From: Methylococcaceae bacterium
Lineage (GTDB): Bacteria > Pseudomonadota > Gammaproteobacteria > Methylococcales > Methylomonadaceae
Assembly (NCBI GenBank): GCA_024636875.1
Contig: JAGXGJ010000075.1
Location: 1-42,065, forward strand
DNA length: 42,065 nucleotides
Direction: 5' to 3'
In this document: positions 17,762 through 27,352 of the stretch, piece by piece
How the letters are laid out: every line of letters begins with the position of its first letter
Position numbering within the stretch: position 1 is the stretch's first letter
Translations under genes and position numbers: made by a program
The notes under the pieces: model-generated
What the model saw: the letters and a program-made list of their open reading frames with translations, nothing else
Told to the model about the DNA's origin: nothing
Database searches by the model: none

Positions 17762-18011
17762 CATAGTTAATATTGATCAACAGGCACTTGCTACTTGCAA
17801 TACAGAGGGTGTTAATGCCGGGCGGCGTCCATTCAACACGATGCCGGGTATGTGCAGGAATTAATAAATAATCACCGGCAGTCAGGTTTACTGCTTGCTG
17901 GTCTTGTTCAAAGACTAATGTTGCCTGTCACTGCAGCAATATAACCCATTCATCCCATACCTGATCAAACCATTGTCCAGCCGGTGTAATATGGCCTTTA
18001 GAGATAATACG
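17762..18011 (-). pseudogene. Cupin-domain gene remnant with in-frame stop
   Basis: Reading on the minus strand directly after the dxs stop codon gives IISKGHITPAGQWFDQVWDE, WVILLQ, a TGA, then QATLVFEQDQQ and LTAGDYLLIPAHTRHRVEW. This matches the single-cupin family whose members carry a WVxLLxGxAxL pattern; the TGA stands where glycine is normally found (a single G to T change would explain it). The N-terminal ~40 residues and start codon are absent because the sequence abuts the dxs 3' end, and the C-terminus drifts from the family after the EWTPP segment. A dead gene fragment rather than an active cupin; selenocysteine use is very unlikely. Confidence 0.75.
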
Positions 18012-19874
18012 TTAACTGCAAAATGCCTCGATTTGAGCCGTAATGCCCTGGACATCCAGTTCGCAGATAGCCAGCAGTTCCTCGCGTGTGCCTTGTTCGA
18101 CAAATCTGTCAGGCAAGCCAATATTTAACACCGGCATGAGTATGCGTTGAGCTTGCAGGAAGTTATTCACCGCACTGCCAGCACCACCGGAAATGACATT
18201 TTCCTCAACCGTGATAAACAGCTCATGTGTTTTCGCCAGCTCCAGAATCAATTGTTCATCAAGCGGTTTGACAAAGCGCATATTGACGACAGTCGCGCCA
18301 AAATGCTTGCCAGCTGCCAGCGCCGGCGTCACCATGCTGCCCCAGGCCAGAATGGCGATGCGGCTGCCCTGATGTCGAATCTCGGCTTTGCCTATCGGCA
18401 GCGCCGTCATGGTTTGCTGTATGGCAACGCCAGGCCCTTTGCCGCGCGGATAGCGCACCGAAGCGGGGCCTTCATGCAGATAGCCGGTAGTCAGCATCTG
18501 CCGGCATTCATTTTCATCGGCCGGCGCCATAATCAGCATATTGGGAATACAGCGCATGTAACTGTAATCAAAACTGCCGGCATGGGTCGGGCCATCCGGG
18601 CCGACCAGACCGGCGCGGTCCAAGGCAAACAGGACGTCCAGATTTTGAATGGCGACATCGTGAATCAATTGATCATAGGCGCGTTGCAAAAACGTGGAAT
18701 AAATCGCCACCACTGGCTTTGCGCCCTGACAGGCCTGGCCCGCCGCCAGCGTGACTGCGTGCTGCTCGGCAATGGCGACATCAAAATAACGCTTGGGATA
18801 ACACAGCGAAAATTTGACCAGACCCGAACCCTCACGCATGGCGGGAGTAATCCCGAGCAGACGTTCGTCCTGCCCGGCCATATCACATAACCAGTTGCCA
18901 AATACTTCGGTGTAGGTTGGATGAGGTGACGGTGTTGACTTGGGCAAGGAATCCTTGCACGGATCAAATGCCGGTACGCCATGATAGGCCAGGGGATCTT
19001 TTTCGGCAGGCGGATAGCCTTTGCCTTTTTTGGTGATGATATGTAAAAACCGCGGCCCGGAGATGGCTTTCAGGTTTTCCAGCGTAGGCACCAGCATATC
19101 CAGATCATGACCATCAATCGGGCCGATATAATTAAAGCCGAGTTCTTCAAACAAGGTGCCCGGTACGATCATGCCTTTCATGTGTTCTTCAGTCCGGCGC
19201 GCCAGTTCCCAGACACTGGGCATTTTACTCAAGACCTTCCGGCTTTCTTCACGCACCGAGGAATACAAGCGGCTGGATAAAATCTTGGTCAGATAGTTAT
19301 TCATGGCCCCGACATTGGGTGAAATCGACATGTCGTTGTCATTTAAAATCACCAGCAGATTGGCATCTATTGAACCGGCATGATTCATCGCCTCAAAAGC
19401 CATGCCGCCGGTAATGCTGCCGTCACCGATAATGGCCACCATCTGTTTATCTTTCCCTTTGAGTTCCGAGGCTATCGCCATGCCTAATGCGGCGCTGATC
19501 GAGGTACTCGAGTGGCCGACGCCAAAAGCGTCGTATTCGCTCTCAGCCCGGCTGGGAAACGCCGATACACCGTTCAGGGTGCGAATAGTCGTCATCCGTT
19601 CCTTGCGGCCGGTCAGAATCTTGTGCGGATAGGCCTGATGGCCGACATCCCAGACCAGCTGGTCGGACGGCGTATCAAATACATAATGCAGGGCAATGGT
19701 CAGCTCGACGGTACCCAGGCCTGCCGAAAAGTGACCGCCGGAAATACTGACGGTATGGGTTAAATACTCGCGCAGCTCTTTCGCTAATGGCTTTAGCTGA
19801 TCTTTGCTGAGCTTGCGGATATCGGCGGGGCTGTTGATGCCGTTAAGCAATGGGTAGTTAGGTAATGTATTCAT
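18012..19874 (-). CDS. dxs: 1-deoxy-D-xylulose-5-phosphate synthase
   Basis: Condenses pyruvate with glyceraldehyde 3-phosphate, the committed step of the MEP isoprenoid pathway; needs thiamine diphosphate and Mg2+. The 620-residue product is full length. The N-terminal domain has the [13 protein letters not shown] segment and the thiamine-binding [18 protein letters not shown]. The central pyrimidine-binding domain has [18 protein letters not shown] and [16 protein letters not shown], and a transketolase C-terminal domain follows. It starts 2 bp after the stop of the CopD-like gene and is last in the minus-strand hopanoid operon, consistent with co-regulated precursor supply. Just beyond its stop lies a cupin remnant. 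Confidence 0.96.
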   Translation of the reverse strand: MNTLPNYPLLNGINSPADIRKLSKDQLKPLAKELREYLTHTVSISGGHFSAGLGTVELTIALHYVFDTPSDQLVWDVGHQAYPHKILTGRKERMTTIRTLNGVSAFPSRAESEYDAFGVGHSSTSISAALGMAIASELKGKDKQMVAIIGDGSITGGMAFEAMNHAGSIDANLLVILNDNDMSISPNVGAMNNYLTKILSSRLYSSVREESRKVLSKMPSVWELARRTEEHMKGMIVPGTLFEELGFNYIGPIDGHDLDMLVPTLENLKAISGPRFLHIITKKGKGYPPAEKDPLAYHGVPAFDPCKDSLPKSTPSPHPTYTEVFGNWLCDMAGQDERLLGITPAMREGSGLVKFSLCYPKRYFDVAIAEQHAVTLAAGQACQGAKPVVAIYSTFLQRAYDQLIHDVAIQNLDVLFALDRAGLVGPDGPTHAGSFDYSYMRCIPNMLIMAPADENECRQMLTTGYLHEGPASVRYPRGKGPGVAIQQTMTALPIGKAEIRHQGSRIAILAWGSMVTPALAAGKHFGATVVNMRFVKPLDEQLILELAKTHELFITVEENVISGGAGSAVNNFLQAQRILMPVLNIGLPDRFVEQGTREELLAICELDVQGITAQIEAFCS

Positions 19875-19876
19875 AA

Positions 19877-21562
19877 TTAATAAAGGGGTTCACGATAAAA
19901 TATCAGGATGATCCCGATCTGGAACAGGGCGGCAACAGAAACAAAACCGGCAAACTCTTTGCCTGGTTTATCCAGTTTCAATTCCAGCCAGCGGCCGATT
20001 GCCAGAATGAGAGAAAAAACACCCATTGTGGTGTGCCCAACCTGAATAAGAAAAGCACTTTTGGCCTGAAAGCCGACATGTGAATGGGTGAGCAACATTA
20101 AACCGCCGAAAGCCGCTAGAAAGGGGAAAACGAAGGGTAGCTTGCTGTCAGTGTTTTTGGTCATTCTGGCTGTCAGTTCAATAATGCCAAGAACAAACAC
20201 CAGCAAGGTCGCAATTCTGTGCTGTAATACTTCGCCATTATTAAAGGTGCTATCCCAGAAGCCTATCGGCCCCAATGGCCAGGTTTCGGCGTCACTGCGG
20301 AAAAACAGAAAAATACCAAGAAAAACAAAGCCCAATGGCCAATATCGGGTTAATGGCAAATAGTTATCGAAAAATGACAATGGAGACGGCAATTGCCTTA
20401 TATAAGAAAGCATGGCGAAGAAACTCATCGTCATCAGAAAAATACCCGCGATGTTGTGATTATAGTTTGACCATTCGGTCGCTGCTATTGAAGGCACTTG
20501 ATCTATAATGGCGACGCGACCAGCCTCACCGGCTATCAATTCAGTATGGCTGGGTGAGCTGGTTTGGGGAATCTGTGGGCTAAAGGTCTCAAATACTTCC
20601 TGCCAGTTTGCCGTCAGTGCCGGAATATCAATGGCTGGAGGCTGCGAAGCCAGACTGGCGGCAGTAAATAACAAGGTAGTTAATACAAAAGTCTCAGCTT
20701 CAATGTAATAAGGGACGCGGTTGTTTAGTGCATAATGGTTGCCGGTAATGCCGTATTCCATTACGGCGCTTTTATTCAACCAGGCAAAACCCAGGGCAAG
20801 CGCCAATAAGGTCATTTTTACCATTAATAAATTACCATAGCCCGTGCCGACCAGACCGTTCCATGTATCAATGTACTGCAAGGCAATAGGCAACCCCGAG
20901 ATTAGAATTAAAGCAACCGAGGCTATGCCATACCTGGAGAATCGTCGTAGCATTAAAGGCCATAATTCAAATGGAACCCGTTTGTTTCGGCGCAAAAGCC
21001 AAAGATTGACCAGTTGAAAAATGCCGCCGATCCAGGCGGCGGCGGCCAGTTGGTGAATAACTGTTAACGCCATTAAAATGAGCTTGTTTTCAAAACGTCC
21101 CGCCGCATGTACTAGCCATGCCCCTGAAATAATCATGGGTAAGGCCATAAGGGCGGCATCTGTCCAGTGCTCCTTGGAAAAAGGGTTATTACGCAGATAC
21201 TGATAACAATAGCCTGCTAATAATACAGTCAGAATCGTGCGAATAATGCCGCCAATGAATTGAGTAGTGTCGGCGAATTCAGGAAAGGGCGAGCGCTCAA
21301 GTACGGCTGTCATCAACCAGATCTTGAGAATTATTTTAAAAAGTTGCGCAGCGGCAAGTAAAAATCCACCTTTATAGATAAGAGATATGGTTTTTTGCAG
21401 CAATACATCATTGTATCTGTCCTCTGTCTTCTGTCCTCCGTCCTCTGATAGCCACGGACGTAAAACAAAAAGACCCCAGAACAGGCCGCCGATTGTTAAT
21501 GAATAACAAATCAGAGCCAATCCGCCTATCAGGGAATCGAGAAAATCAGCTATACCCGCCAT
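19877..21562 (-). CDS. CopD-family membrane protein (copper transport/resistance)
   Basis: A 561-residue polytopic inner-membrane protein with roughly 12 hydrophobic segments. The first four-fifths match the CopD/YcnJ type ([64 protein letters not shown]). CopD proteins move copper across the inner membrane together with periplasmic CopC. The copC-like gene directly upstream overlaps it by 13 nt, supporting a functional pair. Residues ~38-49 ([12 protein letters not shown]) are encoded by a purine-rich simple repeat (21414-21450) that looks inserted in frame. Lying inside a hopanoid operon is unusual; copper is central to methane oxidation in methanotrophs, but any link to hopanoids is inference. 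Confidence 0.82.
   Translation of the reverse strand: MAGIADFLDSLIGGLALICYSLTIGGLFWGLFVLRPWLSEDGGQKTEDRYNDVLLQKTISLIYKGGFLLAAAQLFKIILKIWLMTAVLERSPFPEFADTTQFIGGIIRTILTVLLAGYCYQYLRNNPFSKEHWTDAALMALPMIISGAWLVHAAGRFENKLILMALTVIHQLAAAAWIGGIFQLVNLWLLRRNKRVPFELWPLMLRRFSRYGIASVALILISGLPIALQYIDTWNGLVGTGYGNLLMVKMTLLALALGFAWLNKSAVMEYGITGNHYALNNRVPYYIEAETFVLTTLLFTAASLASQPPAIDIPALTANWQEVFETFSPQIPQTSSPSHTELIAGEAGRVAIIDQVPSIAATEWSNYNHNIAGIFLMTMSFFAMLSYIRQLPSPLSFFDNYLPLTRYWPLGFVFLGIFLFFRSDAETWPLGPIGFWDSTFNNGEVLQHRIATLLVFVLGIIELTARMTKNTDSKLPFVFPFLAAFGGLMLLTHSHVGFQAKSAFLIQVGHTTMGVFSLILAIGRWLELKLDKPGKEFAGFVSVAALFQIGIILIFYREPLY
21414..21450. repeat. Degenerate CTGTCCTC/CTGTCTTC simple repeat inside the CopD-like gene
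   Basis: About four degenerate copies of an 8-9-bp pyrimidine-rich unit on the plus strand (CTGTCCT, CTGTCTT, CTGTCCTC, CGTCCTC). They encode the charged insert in a cytoplasmic or loop segment between the first two membrane helices. It keeps the reading frame. The tract resembles simple intergenic repeats elsewhere in proteobacteria. Confidence 0.6.
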
Positions 21563-21927
21563 TGCGTGTCCTGTCGAGATACAGAAAAATGAATAACGTC
21601 TTCAGTTAAATGGCCATCAGCTGCAAAGACTTTAAATCTGAGGGCATAATCGCCTGCCTCCAGTGGTGGAATATGGATAATGATCTGCCCCTGCTTCTTG
21701 CCGTTTTCTGCGTGCAATAATTCATGTTTATCGCCTTTGCGTACTAAATATATTTGCGACAAGCCCAGCTCTATCCGGGAATTAAAAGAAAGTTCAACTT
21801 TGCCTTGCCGGTTGGCGTGAATAGGCGTAATTTTTAATGAATAATCAGTGATAACCGCATGCGCAGAAACTAACGCTGACTGACCTGAAAACAGCACTAG
21901 CATGATTAACAGAAACAGCTTTTTCAT
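21550..21927 (-). CDS. CopC-like periplasmic copper-binding protein
   Basis: A 125-residue secreted protein. Signal peptide 1-22 ends in SALVSA|HAV, which leaves histidine as the mature N-terminus, as in CopC, where it is a Cu(II) ligand. The Ig-like CopC fold follows, and near the end FKVFAADGHLTEDVIHFSV supplies the Asp and His (ADGH) that complete the Cu(II) site in CopC. It carries no Met-rich Cu(I) loop, so it probably binds only Cu(II). The gene lies 9 bp after hpnO and overlaps copD by 13 nt, so it is translationally coupled to copD and in the same operon as hpnO. Confidence 0.85.
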   Translation of the reverse strand: MKKLFLLIMLVLFSGQSALVSAHAVITDYSLKITPIHANRQGKVELSFNSRIELGLSQIYLVRKGDKHELLHAENGKKQGQIIIHIPPLEAGDYALRFKVFAADGHLTEDVIHFSVSRQDTQWRV

Positions 21928-21936
21928 TACTCTACC

Positions 21937-23328
21937 TCAGTGACTTTTTTTGCTTTTTAAAGCATGACTGGCTAAATTTTTCCCTAAATCCCAGATTGAA
22001 CCGGGAATTTGATGAGTTTCCGCGATGACTTTATCAAATGCACTGACAATATGATCGCGGTCTTTTTGTGTCAGATTTAATGGCGGCAGCAGTTTGACCA
22101 CGTTCATGCCGTGTCCGGCAACCTGGGTCAGTATATGGTGTTCTTTAAATAAAGGTATCGTGATCATTTGACAGAACAAGCCTTTATTGGCGGCTTCCAG
22201 CATCGCCCAGGCTGCTTTCAGCGTCAGACTTTTCGGTGACTTGAATTCGATTGCGATCATCATGCCTTTACCGCGCACTTCTTTCAGGAACTCATATTTT
22301 CCAGACAATGCGTTTAAACTGTTGATAATATCAGTGCCTGTTTCCAGGCTGTTTTCAACCAGTTTTTCTTCCTTCAAAACATGCAAAGTGGCAAGACCGG
22401 CCGCCATCGCCAGATTGTTTTTGGCAAAGGTGGAACCGTGCACGATGGCTCTATCCATACGATTAAAAACGCTATCCATGATTGTGTGCGTCATGGCCAC
22501 TGCGCCGACTGGAACAAAACCGCCGGATAAGGCCTTGGCCATACAAATCATATCCGGTTTAACGTTCCAGTGATCTATGGCCCAGAATTTTCCGGTGCGT
22601 CCCAAGCCTGTCTGAACTTCGTCAGCGACAAACAAGGTGCCATATTTTTTACATAATCGCTCAACTTCAGGTAGATAGTGATCATCGGGTACATTAACAC
22701 CTTTACCCTGAACAGGTTCGACGATAAAAGCGGCAACGTCTTTATTGCTTAAAGCCTTTTCCAGTGCCTCAGGATCATTAAAAGGTATTGGGCTGCAACC
22801 CGGCAGCAACGGGCCAAAACCTTCACGAAAAATCTCTTCGCCATTCAAGGATAACGCGCCCATCGTCAAGCCGTGATAGCCGTGTTCACAAAAGACTACT
22901 TTTTCCCGTTTGGTTGTATAACGGGCAAATTTGATGGCGGCCTCGACCGACTCGGTTCCGGAATTACAAAAGAACATCTTGTCGAGATTAGCCGGAGTTG
23001 TTTTCAAAAGCTCTTTAGCCAGTAAGCCACTGAGTATGGAAACATCCAGTTGCACAAGATTGGGTAATTCCAGCGTCAAAGTCTCTTTTAACGCATCGAT
23101 AACGGCAGGATGGTTGCGGCCAATAGCAAATACGCCAAAGCCGCTTAACAAATCCAGATATTCAGTACCGGCCTGATCATAAAGATATTGTCCAACAGCT
23201 CTTTGGTAATGCCGGTCGTAGCCTATGGTCTTTAACATTCTGACCAGTTGATTATTGAGATGCTGCTCGTGCAGATCAAATTTATCAGAACTATGTTGGG
23301 CAAAAAGTTCGGCAATGCTGAAAGTCAT
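21937..23328 (-). CDS. hpnO: Hopanoid aminotransferase HpnO
   Basis: A class III pyridoxal-phosphate aminotransferase of 463 residues, expected to aminate the ribosyl-derived hopane side chain to give aminobacteriohopanetriol. Visible features: the GTESVEAAIKFAR phosphate-binding segment, ADEVQTGLGRTG with the cofactor aspartate D236, and the Schiff-base lysine K265 in MAKALSGG. The N-terminal FDLHEQHLNNQLVRMLKTIGYD matches the HpnO branch rather than ornithine aminotransferases. It follows hpnG in the operon. The ATG has no ribosome-binding site: the 64 bp before it are a heptanucleotide tract. Translation may depend on coupling from hpnG or vary with repeat number. Assignment as HpnO rests on both sequence pattern and context. 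Confidence 0.9.
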   Translation of the reverse strand: MTFSIAELFAQHSSDKFDLHEQHLNNQLVRMLKTIGYDRHYQRAVGQYLYDQAGTEYLDLLSGFGVFAIGRNHPAVIDALKETLTLELPNLVQLDVSILSGLLAKELLKTTPANLDKMFFCNSGTESVEAAIKFARYTTKREKVVFCEHGYHGLTMGALSLNGEEIFREGFGPLLPGCSPIPFNDPEALEKALSNKDVAAFIVEPVQGKGVNVPDDHYLPEVERLCKKYGTLFVADEVQTGLGRTGKFWAIDHWNVKPDMICMAKALSGGFVPVGAVAMTHTIMDSVFNRMDRAIVHGSTFAKNNLAMAAGLATLHVLKEEKLVENSLETGTDIINSLNALSGKYEFLKEVRGKGMMIAIEFKSPKSLTLKAAWAMLEAANKGLFCQMITIPLFKEHHILTQVAGHGMNVVKLLPPLNLTQKDRDHIVSAFDKVIAETHQIPGSIWDLGKNLASHALKSKKSH

Positions 23329-23334
23329 ATTTGA

Positions 23335-23394
23335 GGTTCAAGGTTCAAGGTTCAAGGTTCAAGGTTCAAGGTTCAAGGTTCAAGGTTCAAGGTT
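23335..23394. repeat. Heptanucleotide tandem repeat GGTTCAA, 8.6 copies
   Basis: Eight perfect copies of GGTTCAA (23335-23390) plus a partial GGTT. It begins 6 bp upstream of the hpnO start codon (on the minus strand) and ends at the hpnG stop codon, filling the whole intergenic space. On the coding strand the unit reads TTGAACC, which gives no Shine-Dalgarno match. A 7-bp unit is prone to slipped-strand length change. Confidence 0.95.
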
Positions 23395-24220
23395 AGGAGC
23401 GACCGTGTAAGTATTGGATTTTTTCATCTTTCGCCTTTTGCCTTTTATCTTTTGCCTGATCTCCAGTTCCAGCTTTGTGGTGAATAGTTTCCATTCTATT
23501 ATCACAGCTAAAACCGGTTATTATATCAAGATGTTTGGCTGCCGATTTCAGTGTTTTCCTGGCAGCATTAAAATGCAGACCCAGTTTTATAAGGGCGGGC
23601 AATTCGGCGGGATGGAGAACCAGAAATAGTATTAATTTACCTAATATAATGTCGCCCTGATTGTTAAGCGAATAATTGATGGCCAAGGGCAAGTCCATAT
23701 TAACCGGGTCAGCTATGGCCCGTATAGCTAAAAAAGGCAAGCCGTAATGTCCTGCAACCTTGGCTATAGCGATGCTTTCCATATCCAGCACAACTGCACC
23801 CGTTATTGATTGCAGTTGTTTTTTGTCTTTGCTGGATGAAACAATGCCTGGACTCTCAGCCAGCCAGCCAGTATGAACGACAAGAGACGTGGACAGACTG
23901 TTTTTAGCATAGCTATGCCAATTGCTGGAGACGCAAAAATTTGCGGCTCTACAACCTTCGGCATCTATCAATTCATCAGCCAGGGTTAAAGAACCCGGTT
24001 TTAATGCTGTGCTAAGAGCTGCGGCGCAACCCCAACTGATTAGCCGGGTTGCGCCGTTAGTTATCAGCAATTCAGCAGCTGCCTTAGCATTGGCGGAACC
24101 GGCGCCAGAATTTGCGACTAATAACTTGTCAGTAATGAAAGCACACTCCCCTTTTTTAATATTTTTTGATGTCAGGGTGGCCAATTCTTCAGACAAAGCA
24201 ACAACAATGCCGGTGATCAC
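23393..24220 (-). CDS. hpnG: Adenosylhopane nucleosidase/phosphorylase HpnG
   Basis: Removes adenine from adenosylhopane to give ribosylhopane (or its phosphate), the step before HpnO. The 275-residue product belongs to the nucleoside phosphorylase/MTA-SAH nucleosidase superfamily: SGAGSANAKAAAELLI, LISWGCAAALS, the substrate-binding VLDMESIAIAKVA and the catalytic AIRAIADP aspartate region. It starts with GTG overlapping the shc stop by GTGA, so the pair is translationally coupled. The last ~24 residues (DQAKDKRQKAKDEK and onward) are encoded by simple-repeat DNA (about 23418-23460) and look like a recent, non-functional extension; homologues would be expected to end earlier. Confidence 0.9.
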   Translation of the reverse strand: MITGIVVALSEELATLTSKNIKKGECAFITDKLLVANSGAGSANAKAAAELLITNGATRLISWGCAAALSTALKPGSLTLADELIDAEGCRAANFCVSSNWHSYAKNSLSTSLVVHTGWLAESPGIVSSSKDKKQLQSITGAVVLDMESIAIAKVAGHYGLPFLAIRAIADPVNMDLPLAINYSLNNQGDIILGKLILFLVLHPAELPALIKLGLHFNAARKTLKSAAKHLDIITGFSCDNRMETIHHKAGTGDQAKDKRQKAKDEKIQYLHGRS

Positions 24221-26241
24221 TTTTTATCGCCAGGGATGGTGTATATGCCGCAAGCCAGTTGGGAACTGGCGCGGCGTTTAAGCTCGTTGCGGTATCGCGC
24301 CAGCGCCCAGAGCGGGAAAAACTTGTCATAACCGTGGTATTTAAGATAGAAAACCTTGGGGAAGCCCGGAGCGGTAAAGCATTTGTCGTTCCAGACACCA
24401 TCAGCCTGCTGGTTATGCAAGATAAAATCAATACCCGCTTTTACTTCGGGGCTGTGGGCTTCGCCAGCCGCCATCAGTGCTAAAACAGCCCAGGCCGTTT
24501 GGAATGAGGTGCTGAAACGATAGCTTCCGCTAACACGTTTGTCGTGAAAGCTGTAATTATCTTCACCCCAGCCGCCATCTTCACGCTGTACGCTTTTTAA
24601 CCATTTTACGGCTTTGGTATACATCGGATCATTTTTAGGCAGGCTGGTTTGTTCCAGGCCAAGTAAAACAGACCAGGTGCCGTAAATGTAGTTGGTCCCC
24701 CAGCGGCCAAACCAGGAGCCGTCAGCTTCCTGTTCGCTGCGGATATAGTCAATGGCACGCTCCAAAGCTGGCAGATATTCAGCATGATCCTGAGCGACTC
24801 TGGCCATTAACATGGCGCAGCGGGCACTCACATCTGACGTAGGAGGATCCAGTAAAGCGCCGTGGTCGGCAAAAGGAATTTCATCCAGATAATGATAGGT
24901 GTTATCAACATCAAAGGCGCCGTAACCGCCGTTTCTGGATTGCATGCCCACTATCCAGCGCGTTGCCCGATGTATTGATTCACTCAGATTGCATAATTCC
25001 GATTCTGCCATGGCGAAGCCAACGATAGCCGTGTCATCAACATCAGGATAATAAGGATTTTCAAACTGGAATGCCCAGCCGCCTCCAGCCAAATCAGGCT
25101 TTGAAATGCGCCAATCGCCCGGCTCATCCGCTAGTTGTTTGCTTTTAAGCCAGTCATATGCTCGTGTCAGAGCTGAAGTAGAGATGCGGCCAGGCAAATC
25201 TCTGCCTTTATCCGCTTCCTGTAAAGCCAACGCTGAAAGCGCTGTATCCCAGACTGGTGATAAACAGGGTTGGCAATAGGCATCATGCTCGTTGATAACC
25301 AGTAACTTATCTATGGCCTTGCGTGCGGTAACGACAAGTTCATGATCTTTAGGCATACCCAGCAGCAGCAAGGCTTGATAGGCTCCCATCATGGCCGGAC
25401 AAATACCGCCCAATCCGTCTTCACCGTTCAGCCGTTCGATAATCCAGTCTTTCGCTGTTGCTATCGCCTTGTCATGTAATTTTTTTGGAATTAATGGGCG
25501 CGTTGTGCGGCCAAAAAAATCCAGTCCCAGAAAAATTTTGTTCAACAGGGTTCTTTCAGGGAAATAATGCCGTTCTTTGTCAGGATGGGTGACAAAAAGT
25601 TCCAGTATGCTGACTTGATCCGGATTTTTAGCAGTGGCTTTTAAAGTACAAAGAATAAACAACGGTACCATTACTGTTCTGGACCAATAAGATACTTTAT
25701 CCAGATGGAACGGAAACCATTTTGGAAACAGCATAATTTCGACCGGAATGTACGGAACACCGCGCCAGGGCAACTGTTCAAAGGTTGCCAGCGCTATACG
25801 GGTGAAAACATTGGCTTTCGCCGCGCCGCCCTTGCCGAGTATGAAATTTCTTAATTTGACCATGTGCGGCGCTGCAATTGAATCTCCCGCCAATTTTAAG
25901 GCGTAATAGACTTTAATACTGCAACTGAGGTCGCCTGATCCCCCGGTAAATAACGGGTAACTGCCGTCTTCGGACTGGCGGGTCCTTAAATAGATGGCTA
26001 TTTTTGCCTGCAGCGGGGCATCAATCTCGCCCAGATAGTGCATCATCAGGATGTATTCTGACGGGATCGTGCAGTCAGCCTCCAATTCAAACACCCAGTA
26101 GCCGTCTTTGTCCTGCAAGCTTAATAACTTATCCTGCGCTCTGCTAATGGCTGAATTTAGGTTATAGGCCTTGGAATATATCGCTGTTGATGAACTGGAT
26201 AGATTGCCAGTATGGGTTTGTGTAGTTGCATCGGTAAACAT
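24217..26241 (-). CDS. shc: Squalene--hopene cyclase
   Basis: Cyclises squalene to hopene/hopanol in one step; a monotopic membrane enzyme. The 674-residue product has the catalytic aspartates DVDD at 400-403 (YYPDVDDTA) and several QW repeats, for example QEADGSWFGRWG, QREDGGWGED and QQADGVWND. The N-terminal start MFTDATTQTH is preceded by a short gap after sqs (10 bp). Length is in the normal range (~630-730). The gene is also known as hpnF. It is the second gene of the operon and its stop overlaps the GTG of hpnG. Confidence 0.97.
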   Translation of the reverse strand: MFTDATTQTHTGNLSSSSTAIYSKAYNLNSAISRAQDKLLSLQDKDGYWVFELEADCTIPSEYILMMHYLGEIDAPLQAKIAIYLRTRQSEDGSYPLFTGGSGDLSCSIKVYYALKLAGDSIAAPHMVKLRNFILGKGGAAKANVFTRIALATFEQLPWRGVPYIPVEIMLFPKWFPFHLDKVSYWSRTVMVPLFILCTLKATAKNPDQVSILELFVTHPDKERHYFPERTLLNKIFLGLDFFGRTTRPLIPKKLHDKAIATAKDWIIERLNGEDGLGGICPAMMGAYQALLLLGMPKDHELVVTARKAIDKLLVINEHDAYCQPCLSPVWDTALSALALQEADKGRDLPGRISTSALTRAYDWLKSKQLADEPGDWRISKPDLAGGGWAFQFENPYYPDVDDTAIVGFAMAESELCNLSESIHRATRWIVGMQSRNGGYGAFDVDNTYHYLDEIPFADHGALLDPPTSDVSARCAMLMARVAQDHAEYLPALERAIDYIRSEQEADGSWFGRWGTNYIYGTWSVLLGLEQTSLPKNDPMYTKAVKWLKSVQREDGGWGEDNYSFHDKRVSGSYRFSTSFQTAWAVLALMAAGEAHSPEVKAGIDFILHNQQADGVWNDKCFTAPGFPKVFYLKYHGYDKFFPLWALARYRNELKRRASSQLACGIYTIPGDKK

Positions 26242-26251
26242 AAGTACGTCC

Positions 26252-27352
26252 TTAAAGGTCTAAGTTGGCTTTTGAGGAAGGTCTTGAGTAAGTCCAGCCA
26301 GGTGTTTTCAGCTCCCGGCTGATTAAATTAAAAAGTAAACTGAGCAATGTGTTGTTGCGGCCTGCTAATCTGCTCGCCAGGATGGTTGCTTTAACATTTT
26401 TACGGCTGATCTTGACCTGATCGGAATGCTTGAAATCCGGATTTTGTTTGATTTTTTTTAAGGTCAAAACAGCCATACCAAGCGCCCAGAGGCAGAAATT
26501 ACGGATGCCGGTTTCATGTGCAGGAAGCAGTTGCGTATAGATCAGGGCGTTATGCAAATGACCATGAGCAATACTGATCAAGTGCGTGAGCCCTGCTCTG
26601 AAATTTTCATCATTGGTTTCGGGACTCAGGTTTTCAAGATCAAAACCTGTTTCGGTAAAGATGTCTTGTGGCAGCCAGCAAACGTTACGCTGTGCATCAT
26701 CCCAGATATCTTTCAGAATGTTGGTCATTTGCAGTCCCTGACCAAAAGAGACAGAGAGTGTTAACAATTCATCTCTATGTTGTGCGATTTCAGGCGAGTA
26801 ATGACAAAAAAGTTTGGCCAGCATTTCGCCAACGCAACCGGCCACGTAGTAACAGTACCTGTCCAGGTCAGCAAGCGTCGCTAGGCCGTTATGCAGATTC
26901 TGAGCCTGGAATATCGGCATACCTTCGGCCATCGTCTCTACGCAGGTGGCCAGTGCATCGATCTGATCATCATCAAAGGTATGAGTGATTTGTATAACCC
27001 GTGGCAGCACATGGATCAATGTGTGTTCAGCTGGACTTGTTTGTGCAGATAGCAATGGCGCAAGATCAACGGCAAATGGTTCAGCGTTGACGCCGGTCTT
27101 GACAATATCAATAAACTCTGAACAAAAATATTTTTTTTGCTCGAGAGTTAATGAGATTTCATCTTCAATGGTATCAACTATGCGGCATAAGAGATAAGCA
27201 TTGGCGACTGCGCCATAGAGCTTTTCCGGTAGTTGGGGAATAGTCAGGGCAAATGTTCTGGATACGCCTTCAAGCAATAGTGTCTGAAATTCACTATCAG
27301 GCACAAGACTGAGTGATTTGGGGTTATCCAGAGATATTCGAGTTCCGCTCAT
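26252..27352 (-). CDS. sqs: Squalene synthase (one-step, farnesyl-diphosphate farnesyltransferase type)
   Basis: Condenses two farnesyl diphosphates to squalene with NADPH. The protein carries the two aspartate motifs of the trans-isoprenoid head-to-head synthases: DTIED (60-64) and DIWDD (215-219), plus YCYYVAGCVGEML and the LQMTNILKDI segment. Local motifs look closer to eukaryotic-type SQS (as in Methylococcus) than to HpnC/HpnD or phytoene synthase. Absence of hpnC/D/E in the cluster agrees. I chose the ATG at 27352 (366 residues, usual family length). The frame also opens from a TTG at 27436 (394 residues). Neither has a strong ribosome-binding site. First gene of the minus-strand hopanoid operon. 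Confidence 0.88.
   Translation of the reverse strand: MSGTRISLDNPKSLSLVPDSEFQTLLLEGVSRTFALTIPQLPEKLYGAVANAYLLCRIVDTIEDEISLTLEQKKYFCSEFIDIVKTGVNAEPFAVDLAPLLSAQTSPAEHTLIHVLPRVIQITHTFDDDQIDALATCVETMAEGMPIFQAQNLHNGLATLADLDRYCYYVAGCVGEMLAKLFCHYSPEIAQHRDELLTLSVSFGQGLQMTNILKDIWDDAQRNVCWLPQDIFTETGFDLENLSPETNDENFRAGLTHLISIAHGHLHNALIYTQLLPAHETGIRNFCLWALGMAVLTLKKIKQNPDFKHSDQVKISRKNVKATILASRLAGRNNTLLSLLFNLISRELKTPGWTYSRPSSKANLDL

Noticed and set aside
17920-17940. Selenocysteine reading of the TGA in the cupin frame
   Set aside because: No SECIS-like structure, no start codon and a glycine, not cysteine, is expected there; a nonsense mutation is simpler.
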